Assembly: GCF_014705605.1 (NCBI RefSeq)
Contig: NZ_JACXIZ010000054.1
Coordinates: 1 to 47,603 of the forward strand
From: Paenibacillus sabuli
GTDB taxonomy: Bacteria > Bacillota > Bacilli > Paenibacillales > Paenibacillaceae
Length of the DNA: 47,603 bases
Reading direction: 5' to 3'
Shown here: positions 1-9,600 of the stretch, in pieces
Position numbering within the stretch: the first letter of the stretch is position 1
Layout: the number at the start of each line of letters is the position of its first letter
Notes under the pieces: model-generated
What the model saw: only the letters and a program-made list of their open reading frames with translations
Database searches by the model: none
What the model was told of the DNA's origin: nothing
Made by a program: the position numbers and the translations under genes

Positions 1-2
1 CG

Positions 3-818
3 AGCGGCTTCGGCCTGCTGATCGCAATCGAGCTGGCCGGGCGCGGCCGCCGCGTGCTGGCCGGTCTGCGCCGCCTGGAGCGCGCCGCCGCGCTGCTCGG
101 CGAGGCCGACGCCGCCGGCGTACGCGACCGCATCGACATCGTCCGGCTCGACGTGGACGAGCCGGAGGAGATCGCGGCTTGTATCGCTTATGCGCAGCAT
201 ACGTACGGACGCCTGGACACGCTGGTCAACAACGCAGGCTTCGCCGTCGGCGGATTCGTCGAGGAGGTGCCGATGGAGGCCTGGCGGGCGCAGCTCGAGA
301 CGAATTTTTTCGGCGCCGTCGCGCTGACCCGCGCCGTCCTCCCGCTCATGCGCGAGCGCCGTGCCGGCACGATCATCCAGATCGGCAGCATCAGCGGGCG
401 AATCGCATTTCCCGGGTATGGCCCCTACGCCGCCTCCAAGTTCGCGCTCGAAGGCTTCACGGAAAGCCTGCGCCACGAGATGGCCCCATACGGTGTGCGC
501 GTCCTGCTCGTGGAGCCCGGCGCCTACCGGACCGCTATCTGGGATAAAGGCCTGGACGGCATCCACCGGAAGCCGGACTCGCCCTATGCGGCCGCGCTGA
601 GCGGCATGCTCGCCTACTCCGCGCAGGCCGCCGCGAGCGCGCCTGACCCGATCGAGGTCGCCCGGCTCGTCGCCGCCCTCGCCTCAGGCAAGGGCGGCGG
701 GCGGCTGCGGCATCCGATCGGCCGCGGGGCGCGGGCGCTGCTGATCGCCCGGGCGCTCGTCCCGTGGCGGCTGCTCGAAGCCGCCGTCCGCCGCGCGCTG
801 GCTGCCAAGCGCCGCTAG
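3..818 (+). CDS. SDR family oxidoreductase, 5' truncated by window edge
   Basis: Short-chain dehydrogenase/reductase, an NAD(P)-dependent cytosolic enzyme; substrate unknown. The reading frame is open to the left edge, and the first visible residues SGFG are the end of the glycine-rich TGxxxGxG nucleotide-binding turn, so only about 12-15 residues are missing. Family marks follow in order: NNAG in the central strand, a serine in the segment IGSISGR, and the catalytic Tyr/Lys pair in YAASK. The internal GTG at 54 is not the start. About 270 residues in total fits a classical SDR, probably of the subgroup acting on small carbonyls. Identification as SDR is firm; the substrate cannot be inferred. 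Confidence 0.93.
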   Translation, partial: SGFGLLIAIELAGRGRRVLAGLRRLERAAALLGEADAAGVRDRIDIVRLDVDEPEEIAACIAYAQHTYGRLDTLVNNAGFAVGGFVEEVPMEAWRAQLETNFFGAVALTRAVLPLMRERRAGTIIQIGSISGRIAFPGYGPYAASKFALEGFTESLRHEMAPYGVRVLLVEPGAYRTAIWDKGLDGIHRKPDSPYAAALSGMLAYSAQAAASAPDPIEVARLVAALASGKGGGRLRHPIGRGARALLIARALVPWRLLEAAVRRALAAKRR

Positions 819-844
819 GCCGGGAAGGCGTCCCGATACGCGCA

Positions 845-926
845 GGCTCGTTGCCGCCCCGTCGACTCATGATGCGCTCCCATTGCGCGGGCTCGTTGCC
901 GCCCGTCGGCGCATGATGCGCTCCCA
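845..926. repeat. Two-copy imperfect tandem repeat, ~37-38 bp unit
   Basis: Copies at 845-882 and 890-926 share GGCTCGTTGCCGCCC and CATGATGCGCTCCCA, differing by one indel and a few substitutions; the period is 45 bp. It lies in the gap between the SDR gene and the YitT-family gene. No open frame or hairpin explains it. Confidence 0.8.
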
Positions 927-1065
927 CGAGGCCCTTGCCCTGTCGGGCACCGAGCGCTAGCCGGAGCAGGGTCAGCCGCTTCCCGATTCCGCACAGGACA
1001 AGCAGCAGCACCCATTTGCAATTCACCAAGCCATTATCCAAGCATCATCCAAAGGAGATCGAATC

Positions 1066-2049
1066 GTGAAATTACAAGTTCAAGCCAAACCGCAAGCCCA
1101 CGCACAAGCCAAGCCGCAAGGCCCGTCCAAGTCGAACAATCGGCGGCCCAAAACCCAATCGTTCGCCAAGCCGGCGCACATGCGCAGGAAGCACAATCCG
1201 CCCGGCGCAGTCAAACGCGTGCTGCGCGGCGTGGCCGTCATCCTCGGCGCCGTCATCACCGCTTACGGCCTGGAGGCCGTGTTAATCCCCAACAGCGTCT
1301 CCGACGGCGGGGTCACCGGCCTGAGCATCGTCGGCTCGCAGCTGTTCGGACTGCCGCTCGGGCTGCTGATCGCGCTGCTCAACATCCCGTTCGTCTTCCT
1401 CGGCTACAAGCAGATCGGCAAAAGCTTCGCTATCTATTCGGTGCTCGGCATCGCCTCGCTGGCCACCGGCACGATGTTCATGCATCATATCCCGACGATC
1501 ATCGAGGGCGATACGCTGCTCATCACGGTCGTCGGCGGCATCATCATCGGCTTCGGCATGGGTCTGGCGCTGCGCAACGGCGGCGCGCTCGACGGCATCG
1601 ACATGCTGGCCGTCCTGCTGGCGCGCAAGCTGCCGTTCGGGACGAGCGATCTCATCCTGTTCCTCAACCTGTTCGTGTTCATCGTCGTCTCCACCGTATT
1701 CGGCTTGCAGGGGGCCATCCTGTCGGGCATCGCCTACTTCATCGCCTCCAAGGTCATCCACATTGTCGAGGAAGGTCTGAGCGGCGCCAAGACGTTCAAG
1801 ATCATCACCAGCTCGCCCGAGCTGATGGTCGAGACGATCCGCGACCGGCTCGGACGGGGCGCGACCTACAAGATGGCCGAAGGCGGCTATTCCAACGAGC
1901 AGTTCAAGGAGATCACCTGCGTCATCAACAGGCTCGAGGAGAGCAAGCTCAAGGAGATCATCCAGGAGATCGATCCGAAGTCGTTCATCATCGTCTATGA
2001 TGTGGCCGAGGTCAGAGGCGGCAACTTCACGAAGAAGGATATCCACTGA
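1066..2049 (+). CDS. YitT family integral membrane protein (DUF2179 C-terminus)
   Basis: Membrane protein of the YitT/DUF161 family, whose transport or sensing role is not established. The GTG start is fixed by AAAGGAG at 1051-1057, eight bases upstream. Residues 1-45 are an unusual basic, Gln/Ala/Pro/Lys-rich tail. About five hydrophobic segments follow (roughly residues 48-225), including the family-typical stretch around GLEAVLIPNSVSDGGVTGLS and the RNGGALDGIDMLAV loop. The last ~90 residues form the soluble DUF2179 domain, ending GGNFTKKDIH. At 327 residues it is somewhat longer than common members (about 280-290), explained by the N-terminal tail. It stands alone, with a hairpin directly after the stop. 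Confidence 0.92.
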   Translation: MKLQVQAKPQAHAQAKPQGPSKSNNRRPKTQSFAKPAHMRRKHNPPGAVKRVLRGVAVILGAVITAYGLEAVLIPNSVSDGGVTGLSIVGSQLFGLPLGLLIALLNIPFVFLGYKQIGKSFAIYSVLGIASLATGTMFMHHIPTIIEGDTLLITVVGGIIIGFGMGLALRNGGALDGIDMLAVLLARKLPFGTSDLILFLNLFVFIVVSTVFGLQGAILSGIAYFIASKVIHIVEEGLSGAKTFKIITSSPELMVETIRDRLGRGATYKMAEGGYSNEQFKEITCVINRLEESKLKEIIQEIDPKSFIIVYDVAEVRGGNFTKKDIH

Positions 2050-2053
2050 CAAA

Positions 2054-2097
2054 AAGCAGCAGCCGTCCCGCAAACATGCGGGATCAGGCTGCTGCTT
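2054..2097. terminator. Bidirectional intrinsic terminator
   Basis: Outer arms AAGCAGCAGCC (2054-2064) and GGCTGCTGCTT (2087-2097) enclose an inner TCCCGC/GCGGGA stem. Read on the minus strand the stem is followed by TTTTT; on the plus strand by the weaker TCTTCGT. It separates the YitT-family gene from the opposing carbohydrate-binding fragment and can end both. Confidence 0.85.
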
Positions 2098-2138
2098 CTT
2101 CGTCATGGGGGGCGGATTACCCCCGCTGGTGGTCCTGC

Positions 2139-2725
2139 TTATTCGCTCATGTACGTGAACGCGACGCGGTTCACGTAGGCGTGCCAGTTCGCCCCGTCGG
2201 GGAACTGCACCTTGAGATAGCGGATATCCGCCGGCAGCGGGCCGGCCTGGACATGGCGCTGCACCGCAAAGCCCTGCCCCGCGCTGACGGTCGTCGTCGT
2301 CATGCCCAGCGCCGTGTAGCTCGTGCCGTCGGTCGAGCCGAGCACGACGAACTGCGGCGTCCCCTGATATCGCGCCGTGACGAGCTCGAAGCCGGTCAGG
2401 TCGCCAATCGCCGGCGGGTCGATGCCGATGCCCTGCCACGGTATCGCGAACTCAACCGTATAGCCGTCAGGATTATCCTGCTGCGCATACATAATGCCCG
2501 GCAAGTCCGCACCAACGGACAGCGTCTCGTTCTGCCAGCCGAGCGTGAGCTGATGGTCGTCGCTGTTATACGTGCCGCTGCGCGCATTGTTGCCGTCGAG
2601 ATAGATTTCCACGGAATCGTCCTCGTAGCCTCTGGCCGAATCGTTGACCTTGTGCAGATCGACCGTCACCTCCAGCTCGTGGATCGCCGTATTGCCGGCG
2701 CGATCGACGGCCTCCATTTTCAAGT
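2139..2725 (-). pseudogene. C-terminal remnant of a multimodular carbohydrate-binding protein
   Basis: About 195 residues of recognisable protein without a start or signal peptide. At its N-side is a scrap of an Ig-like domain (KMEAVDRAGNTA). Next comes a CBM9-like core with the marks VNDSARGYEDDSVEIYLDGN and VEFAIPWQGIG. A final beta-rich segment (GSTDGTSYTALG ... ADIRYLKVQFPD) resembles the end of a discoidin-like domain. Upstream of about 2725 the frame continues for ~70 codons, but it runs antisense to a permease fragment and has no family sense. The parent was probably a large secreted glycan-binding enzyme. The stop is followed by a good terminator, so the 3' end is authentic. Confidence 0.75.
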
Positions 2726-3015
2726 ATCGGGCGCTGTTCCTGATGCTGCTGCCGGCCGCGGCAGTGCTGATCTTCATCAGCAACAACGAGCTGGTCAGCC
2801 TGCAATACCTGATGTACAAGGTCATCACCCAGATCCAGTATCTCAGCTCGGGGATGGTGGACGCGACCGTGGCCGGCCAGGAGCTGGCCAAGATCCCGAC
2901 GGAAACGGTGCGCATGGCGATGGCGATCGTCGGCATCGGCCCGATCGTATTAGTCTACCCGTTCGTGCAGAAGTACTTCGTCAAGGGCCTCACGATCGGG
3001 GCCGTGAAGGGCTAG
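2726..3015 (+). pseudogene. C-terminal remnant of an LplC-type sugar ABC permease
   Basis: The last ~90 codons of an inner-membrane sugar permease. They match the conserved end of the family, with NNELVSLQYLMYK, PTETVRMAMA and the near-invariant tail VQKYFVKGLTIGAVKG. Compare the tails of the intact permeases ending at 18969 and 30466. The N-terminal two thirds, including the EAAxxDGA loop that binds the ATPase, is absent. The frame stays open to 2644, but upstream codons are antisense to the carbohydrate-binding fragment. The junction lies somewhere in 2715-2775. It ends 17 bases from the convergent GH95 gene. Confidence 0.82.
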
Positions 3016-3032
3016 GGCTGGCATGCGGTCCC

Positions 3033-5447
3033 TTAGAAGTGAAGTGTATGGCGCCCCCCCGCTGCCGCCTCAAAACGGAAGGTGCCATCCTCCAGGGTCT
3101 GCCACTCGACGGAGGAGCCGTCCTCCCGCTCGATCCGCTGCGGCAGCGCGGGCGCGCGGACCGTGCCATGCGCGGCTGGTGCGTCCGCAGTAGATGCGAT
3201 TGTGCCGCGCGCTGCAGGCGCGGTCAGCACCGCCCGCACGAGGCGCGCGTCCTTCCACTCCAGCGCGACCTCCCAGCCGCCGCGCGCGCGCAGGCCGCGC
3301 ACCGCGCCGGCCGACCAGTCGTCCGGCAGCGCAGGCAACAGCTCCAGCACGCCCTCGTGCGACTGCAGCAGCAGCTCGGCGATCCCTGCGGTCGCCGCGA
3401 AATTGCCGTCGATCTGGAACGGCGGGTGCGCGTCGAACAGGTTCGGATAGACGCCGCCGCGATTCATATTGAGCGGCTCGTCGCTCTTGACCAGCGTCAG
3501 CAGATTGGCAAGCAGACGCGCCGCCCGGTTGCCGTCCTTGAAGCGCGCCCACAGGCCGACCTTCCACCCCAGGCTCCAGCCGGTCCCGCCGTCGCCGCGC
3601 CGCTCGAGCGAGACGCGCGCCGCCGCGAACAGCTCCGGCGTCTTGCGCTCCGTCAGTAGCCGGCCCGGGTAGACGCCGACCAGGTGCGAGACGTGACGAT
3701 GGTGGATATCCTCGTCGTCGAAGTCGCTGGACCACTCCTGCAATTGACCGTGACGACCGATCTGCAGCGGCAGCAGGGCCTCCCGCGTCTCTTGAAGCTG
3801 CGCCGTCCACGCTTCGTCGTCTCCGAGCAGGCGCGCAGCCTCGATACAGTGATCCAGCAGCTCTGCGATCAACGACAGATCCATAGTCGTCGCCGCGCTG
3901 ACGGCATGGCGGCGGCCTTCGGCGGTGACGAACTTCTGCTCGGGCGAGGTAGACGGACCGGTGATGAGACGGCCCGCCTCATCCGCATACAGCCAGTCCA
4001 TGCAAAAAAGCGCCGCCTCCTTCATGACCGGATAGGCCCGCTCGCGCAAAAAGCCCTCGTCGCCGGAGAACGCATAGTGCTCCCACAGATGCTGCGTCAG
4101 CCAGACGCCCCCCATCGGCCACAGCGCCCACACCGGATCGCCGCCCCCATAATCGCCGACCGGCGCCGTGTGCGCCCACAGATCGCTGTTGTGATGCGCG
4201 ACCCAGCCGCGCGCTCCGTAATTGACCTCGGCCGTGCGCCGCCCGTTCACCGCGAGCCGCTCGACGAATGCCAGCAGCGGCCGGTGAAGCTCGCCCAGAT
4301 TGCAAGTCTCGGCCGGCCAGTAGTTCATCTCCGCATTGATGTTCAGCGTGTAATTGCTGCTCCATGGCGCCCGCATCTCCTCGTTCCAGATGCCTTGCAG
4401 ATTCGCCGGCTGCGTGCCCTCCCGCGAGCTGGCGATCATCAGATAGCGGCCATAGTGGAACAGGAGCTCGACCAGACCAGGGTCGGCGGCGCCGTACTCG
4501 GCGATGCGCCGATCGGTGGGCATGTCCGGCGGCGCGACCGGATCGCCCAGGCACAGAGACACCCGGTCGAACAGAGCGCTGTGATCGGCGACATGCGCCG
4601 CCCGGATCGCGTCGTAGCCGAGCGCAATCGCGGCTGTGAGCGCAGCGTCGACCGCTGCCTCGGGCCTTCGCCGGGCGTCGCCGGCGCCGAGGCGCGGATC
4701 GTACGAGGTCGCCGCCGCGATGTAGAGCGTCGCCGAGGTAGCCCCCGTCAGGCGGACGCCGTCGTGATCGGCACACAGCACGCCGCCCTCGTGCTCCACC
4801 GCGACACGACCTTGGAAGCGCAGCGCAGGCGAGCGCTCGGGGTCGCCGTAGCTGATCGGCTCGGCGCTCGCATGGTAGCTCGGCCAGACCTGCTCCGGCG
4901 CGATGCCGCTGATCGTATGGGAGGCCTGCGCGCCCGCGCTCGTATGACGCAGCAGGCTGGTCAAGCGCACGCGGAAGCTGAGCGCCCCGGCCGCGGTCGC
5001 CGTCAGGCGCAGCGCGATCACCTGGGCGGGATGCGAGGCCAGCACCTCGCGCGTATAGCCGGTGCTCCCCACCTTGTACGAGACCTTGGCCAGACCCCCG
5101 CTCAGATCGAGACTGCGCGCATAATCGCGGTAGATATTGCCGTGCTCCATCGTCAGCTGCAGGTCGCCGAGCGGCAGATAGGACTGCGTATAGGGGCCCA
5201 TCATTTGCTTGCCGAGCCGGTCCGCCTCGGCATAGTCGCCGCGGGCGAGCGCGGCGCGCAGCTCGGGCAGGACTTCGCGGGCCTTTGGATTGTTCCAATC
5301 CCGCGGGGCTCCGGACCATAGCGTATCCTCATTGAGCGCCAGACGCTCGGACTCGCCCCCTCCGAATACCATGGCCCCCAGCCGGCCGTTGCCGACCGGC
5401 AGCGCTTCCGTCCAGTAGCGCGCCGGTTTATCGAATTGTATTTTCAT
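3033..5447 (-). CDS. Glycoside hydrolase family 95 (alpha-L-fucosidase type)
   Basis: Full-length GH95 enzyme of 804 residues. The family acts on terminal alpha-L-fucose or alpha-L-galactose of plant, algal or host glycans by an inverting mechanism. The N-terminal sandwich opens with [20 protein letters not shown]. The (alpha/alpha)6 barrel carries [12 protein letters not shown] (Asn369 and Asn371, matching the paired catalytic-site Asn of the family), the general acid Glu503 in STSPEQKF, and Asp680 in FQIDGNF. No signal peptide is present, so it likely acts in the cytosol on imported oligomers. AAAGGGG lies before the ATG. It is divergent from an AraC regulator, probably its activator. A remnant of a second GH95 gene lies near 38.2 kb. 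Confidence 0.95.
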   Translation of the reverse strand: MKIQFDKPARYWTEALPVGNGRLGAMVFGGGESERLALNEDTLWSGAPRDWNNPKAREVLPELRAALARGDYAEADRLGKQMMGPYTQSYLPLGDLQLTMEHGNIYRDYARSLDLSGGLAKVSYKVGSTGYTREVLASHPAQVIALRLTATAAGALSFRVRLTSLLRHTSAGAQASHTISGIAPEQVWPSYHASAEPISYGDPERSPALRFQGRVAVEHEGGVLCADHDGVRLTGATSATLYIAAATSYDPRLGAGDARRRPEAAVDAALTAAIALGYDAIRAAHVADHSALFDRVSLCLGDPVAPPDMPTDRRIAEYGAADPGLVELLFHYGRYLMIASSREGTQPANLQGIWNEEMRAPWSSNYTLNINAEMNYWPAETCNLGELHRPLLAFVERLAVNGRRTAEVNYGARGWVAHHNSDLWAHTAPVGDYGGGDPVWALWPMGGVWLTQHLWEHYAFSGDEGFLRERAYPVMKEAALFCMDWLYADEAGRLITGPSTSPEQKFVTAEGRRHAVSAATTMDLSLIAELLDHCIEAARLLGDDEAWTAQLQETREALLPLQIGRHGQLQEWSSDFDDEDIHHRHVSHLVGVYPGRLLTERKTPELFAAARVSLERRGDGGTGWSLGWKVGLWARFKDGNRAARLLANLLTLVKSDEPLNMNRGGVYPNLFDAHPPFQIDGNFAATAGIAELLLQSHEGVLELLPALPDDWSAGAVRGLRARGGWEVALEWKDARLVRAVLTAPAARGTIASTADAPAAHGTVRAPALPQRIEREDGSSVEWQTLEDGTFRFEAAAGGRHTLHF

Positions 5448-5482
5448 GCTATGAATCCCCTTTCATCGTAGCCCGATTTCAA

Positions 5483-5518
5483 TTCCCACAGTGCCAGCCT
5501 TTCCCACAGTGCCAGCCT
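5483..5518. repeat. Perfect tandem 18-bp repeat in the GH95 leader
   Basis: TTCCCACAGTGCCAGCCT occurs twice back to back (5483-5500 and 5501-5518). It sits in the untranslated leader of the GH95 gene, between its -10 box and its ribosome-binding site. It could be an operator or a slipped-strand duplication. Confidence 0.9.
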
Positions 5519-5544
5519 GCGGTAATGCGTATCCACACCCTACC

Positions 5545-5550
5545 ATTATA
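5545..5550 (-). promoter_or_regulatory. -10 box of the GH95 promoter, weak -35
   Basis: On the minus strand this reads TATAAT, about 100 bases before the GH95 start. At 17-base spacing the -35 position is TGTCTG, far from TTGACA. A perfect -10 with a poor -35 is usual for activator-dependent promoters, consistent with control by the divergent AraC protein. Confidence 0.6.
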
Positions 5551-5590
5551 AAGGATGAGACATGCTTCAGACAGACCAACATTTTATGAT

Positions 5591-5626
5591 GTATAGGACA
5601 ATATTACGTTTTTTGTTATCCTATAC
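5591..5626. promoter_or_regulatory. Inverted repeat, candidate AraC operator
   Basis: Arms GTATAGGA (5591-5598) and TCCTATAC (5619-5626) are perfect 8-bp complements, and AA/TT continues the symmetry after one mismatch. The repeat lies about 40-80 bases upstream of the GH95 -10 and just before the AraC gene, where one site could serve both divergent genes. Confidence 0.5.
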
Positions 5627-5674
5627 CTAGAGACTGTGCAACTCGACTCACATTTCACCTGGAGGCGAATTCGC

Positions 5675-6526
5675 TTGTTTATCGACCGCTCGTACTATTT
5701 GCCGGATTTCTCTGAATTCCGTTTTTTTTGTTTTCCGCACTCGGTCGGCAACTACCGCCGTCCGACGCGCGCCAACCACAATGTCAGCCGGCCCGACGGG
5801 GTCCCGGGGTTCAGTCTTCATTATGTCGCACAGGGACGCGGGTTTTTGGAGCTCGACGGCGAGACGCACGCGCTCCGCGCGGGCGACATGTTCTGGCATG
5901 CGCCGGAGGCGCCGATGCGTTATTATTCCGCGGACGACGATCCGTGGGATGTTTTCTGGATCCAGCTCTACGGCAGCACGCTACCGTCCTTCGTGGCGGA
6001 CAATGGCTTCAGTCAGAGCGGGATCTGGATGATGAAGGACGGCACCTTGCTCAAGCACAATTTCCTCGATTTGCTTGACGAGATCGAGCACCGCAACTTT
6101 TTGCGCCCCGCCCGCATCTCGGCGCTGTCGTACGCCATTCTCATCGAATTTTTGACCCATGCCGTATCGACCTCCCACTATCGCGGCGTCAATAATGCCG
6201 AGACCATCATGGCGCTGCTGCCGATCATGCAGCAAAAGGCGCACCAGCCCTTTGTCTTGGAGGAGTGGGCGTCGTCAGCCGGGTATTCGCCCAATTACTT
6301 CTGCAGCCTCTTCAAAAAAATAACCCGCATGACGCCGGTCGCCTACGTGACCAAGTGCCGCATCCAGCTGAGCAAGCATCTGCTCCTCCAGCGGCCGCTC
6401 CTGCCGATCAAGGAGGTCGCCATCAGCTCCGGCTATCCCGGACTCAGCTACTTCAACAAAAAATTCATGGCCGCAGAGGGCATGACACCCGGCGAATTCC
6501 GCAACAAGCACCTGAGCAGCATGTAG
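5675..6526 (+). CDS. AraC family transcriptional regulator
   Basis: One-component regulator of 283 residues: an N-terminal cupin sugar-sensing domain (about residues 20-130; GRGFLELDGETHALRAGDM is its barrel core) and a C-terminal double helix-turn-helix domain (about 185-283, ending YFNKKFMAAEGMTPGEFR). The start is taken as TTG 5675 because GGAGG at 5661-5665 sits nine bases upstream. A GTG at 5636 is in frame, but no ribosome site precedes it. The gene is divergent from GH95 and most likely activates it when a sugar ligand is bound. The 3' end faces the giant gene across a strong GC hairpin. Confidence 0.93.
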   Translation: MFIDRSYYLPDFSEFRFFCFPHSVGNYRRPTRANHNVSRPDGVPGFSLHYVAQGRGFLELDGETHALRAGDMFWHAPEAPMRYYSADDDPWDVFWIQLYGSTLPSFVADNGFSQSGIWMMKDGTLLKHNFLDLLDEIEHRNFLRPARISALSYAILIEFLTHAVSTSHYRGVNNAETIMALLPIMQQKAHQPFVLEEWASSAGYSPNYFCSLFKKITRMTPVAYVTKCRIQLSKHLLLQRPLLPIKEVAISSGYPGLSYFNKKFMAAEGMTPGEFRNKHLSSM

Positions 6527-6540
6527 CTCCGCACGCCAAA

Positions 6541-6570
6541 GCACCGCGCGCCTGGAACGGCGCGCGGTGC
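6541..6570. terminator. GC-rich hairpin between convergent genes
   Basis: A perfect 12-bp stem, GCACCGCGCGCC (6541-6552) with GGCGCGCGGTGC (6559-6570), closes a 6-base loop. It lies between the AraC gene and the convergent giant gene. No T-run follows on either strand, so it may act as a transcription block or mRNA 3' stabiliser. A second small stem, GCTGCTG/CAGCAGC, lies at 6584-6600. Confidence 0.6.
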
Positions 6571-6609
6571 GGGCTCACGGTGTGCTGCTGACGCAGCAGC
6601 CCGGAGCTC

Positions 6610-9600
6610 CTACTGGAGCTGAATCCCGGATAATGCGGCAAGGAAGCGATCGATCAGCACTGCCGCTTGGGCACGCGTCGTCTGCGTATGCGGAGCGAAG
6701 CGTCCGCCGCCCACGCCCTCGAGCAGTCCCGCGCGCTGCAGCCTCGCGACCGCCTCGCGAGCGTAAGGGGCGATCTCGGCCGCATCCGCAAAGACGGATC
6801 CGGCATCGCCGCTCGTGTGCGTGCCCGCTCCCGCCTCTGGACTCAGAAGGTCGTCCAGGAGCTGCAGCGTCCGCCCGATCAGCACCGCCATCTCCTGCCG
6901 GCTGATCGCTTCGTCGGGGCCGAAGCTGCCGTCGGGGCGTCCGCTCACGATCCCGAACTCCCGCGCCTGCACAATCGTATCGGTATACCACGCGTCCGGC
7001 ATCAGATCCGCGAAGGCAGCTGCCGGCGACCCCTCGCCGGCCCCGGACAGGCCTCCGGCAATGCCGAGCGCGCGCATGAGCAAGGCGACGAATTCGGCCC
7101 GCGACACCTCGCCGCCCGGCTCGAACCGTTCGGCACCGACGCCAAGCGCGACCGATCTGGCAGCGAGCGTCTCAATGGCTGTCCTGGCCCAATGCCCCGC
7201 AGCAATGTCGGCAAACTGCACCGGGCGATAGACCGCGGAGAAGGTGCCACTGCGGCGCAGCGGGAATACGGCGCGGCCCTCGGCATATCTGCTGTACACG
7301 ATCGCCTCCGGCCCAGGCTCGCCGGCCGCCTCGGGCTCGTCGCTGCGGTAGACGACGACCTGATGCGGCGCTTCGCCGACAGCGAGCGCATAAGGGATCG
7401 CGGCCGCCGCTTCGCCTCGCGCCAGCTCCCTCCAGACTTCGCCGTCGACGGACAGCCGAATGGCGTAGCGCGACGCTTGCATGGCTTGCTCGCGCGCCGG
7501 CGGCCGATCGCCGGGCAGCGCGGTACCGGCGCCGACGGCATACGGCGCACCGCCGCTCCGCTCCGCAGACTCTTGGCCAGGCGACGACATCTGCTCGAGC
7601 AGGAGCTCGAGTTGCTCGCCGTCCGATTGCGTCAGCCGGCGCAGCAGCGGAGCATGCAGGAGCAGCTTGCTCGCCCCGGCCTCCACGGTGAACAGCTGCG
7701 CGCTGGCCGCCGCTGCGCGCAGGGGCGCCAGCGGGATCGTCACACGGTAAGCGACGGCCGTCGCGTCCCCCGCGATCCGCACATGGATGCTCCCCTCCCC
7801 GGCAGCCGCCAGCGCAGCCCGCAGCTGCTCCGCGCTCATCCGCGCCGTGACCACACCGCTCTCGTCCGGCTGCGCAGCCAAGATCACCTCTACGCCGCCG
7901 TCACGCGGCGTGATGATGCCCTCGCCAGGCGCTGCATCGTCATCGCCCGGGTCGGGACGGTCCGGTCCGCCCGGCTCCTCCGGCGTCTTTGGCTCGTTCG
8001 GTTCTTCCGGTTCATGCGGTTCTTCCGGCTCCTCCGGTCCGCCCGAGCCTGGATCATCGGGACGGACATCCAGGACCAGGGGCGAGCCGATCCGCCCCGC
8101 CCGGAGCCCCGGCTCCGCAGACGAGTCGGCCATCGCCGCGCCGGTCAAGACGATCGACGCTTCTCCTGCAGCCTTGGCGCGGAAGGTGAGCGTGTACAGC
8201 TCATGATCGCCACGCAGCCCCGTCTGCTCGCCCTGCATAGTGTGAAGGAGCATGACCGCATCTCCGTCGCGCAGCGGCTCCCATCCGAAGCCCGCCTGCT
8301 CATCCGTGCCGCCCGTCCACTCCAGACGCTCGGCATCATAGCGCAGGCGCAGCTCGTAGCCGTACAGATCGCGTAGTGCCCTGGCCGACAGCCTCACGGT
8401 CAACGTATCGCCTACCTGCACGCGCGGCGTCGCAGTGTGCAGCTCGAAGCCGTCCGTCTGACCGTCACTGTCGGACGCTCCTCCCGTACCGGCCTGCGGC
8501 TGTCCCGGAATCATCCGCGCCAGCCCGGCCAGATCGGCAAGGCCGAGCCGTCCGTCTGCGTCCAGGTCGTACATGCGCACCGTCGGCCATTTCGCGTCGT
8601 CTGCGGCAAGGCCGTAATGACGGGCGATCTCGCTCAGATCGGCCACGCTGGCCGTGCTGCCTGCCGCCTGTGCGAAGCGCGTCGTCGCCTCGAGCAGCTG
8701 CGCGGCCGCTGCGTCCAGGTCCGGCTGCGACGCCTGCGGGTCGGTCGCGACGGCGCGTGCCGCAGCGAGCGCTTGCTCCAGCGCCTGGACGGCGGCCGCG
8801 CTGTGATGTCCCCACAGCGTCTCGTCGACGACGGCCGATTCGATCCGCTCGGCCGCAGCTGCGATCCGGGCCTCCAGCACGCTGCGATCCGGCTCGGGCG
8901 CGGCCGCCCGGATCACCACCTCATAGTCGCCCAGACTGTAGACGAGATCGGCCACTCCCGTCTCGCTCGCCGTCTCCATATCGGAGACGTATACCTTGCT
9001 CGTCACATCATGCGTCAGGTCGGACGCCGCCGCGAAGCGCAGCTTGACGAGGTCCAGCCGTTCCGGTGCGCCGCCGAGTCCGCCCGTCGCGGTCTGGACG
9101 ATCGTAACCCGGCCGTCCTCGTAGACCGTCTCCTGCACGGTAGCGTCGGCTCCGGCTGCCGCCGCGCCGAGATAGCTCAGCTCATGCGGCGCATAGATCA
9201 GCGTGAAGGCGCCCGAATAGACGCTGTCCGTGACATGGATCAGGCTGGCGGTCAGCTCCACCTGCTCGCCGGCCGCCGCCTCCGCCGGGCCGCTGACGCG
9301 CAGCCCTTGCGGCTGCAGCCCGTCGATTGCCGCGCGCAGCCGCTCGGCTGCAGCGTCGACGTCGGCCTGGGACGCGCCGGACCCCTGGACTGCTCTGGCA
9401 TATGCCAGCTCGCTGCCCAACCGCTCGCGGCTCTCCCGCGTATAACGCACATCGTCGATCGCAGCCGCTTCCTCGACGAATTGCGCCAGCAGCGTCCGGT
9501 CCGCGGTCTGCAGATGGAACTGCAGCTCGGCGACATTGGCATACCCGCCGCGGTAGCGCACGTAGCGATACTCCTCCTCGCTGCCGGTGGCGACTGCCGC

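Noticed and set aside
845-926. CRISPR-like repeat
   Set aside because: There are only two imperfect copies, a 7-base gap instead of spacers, and no cas genes.
1282-2439. A 385-codon minus-strand frame over the YitT-family gene
   Set aside because: It runs through the terminator hairpin and opposite a recognised membrane protein; its composition is low-complexity Asp/Arg.
2076-5321. Long plus-strand open frames opposite the GH95 gene and the carbohydrate-binding fragment
   Set aside because: They are antisense to recognisable protein and lack starts with ribosome sites and conserved motifs.
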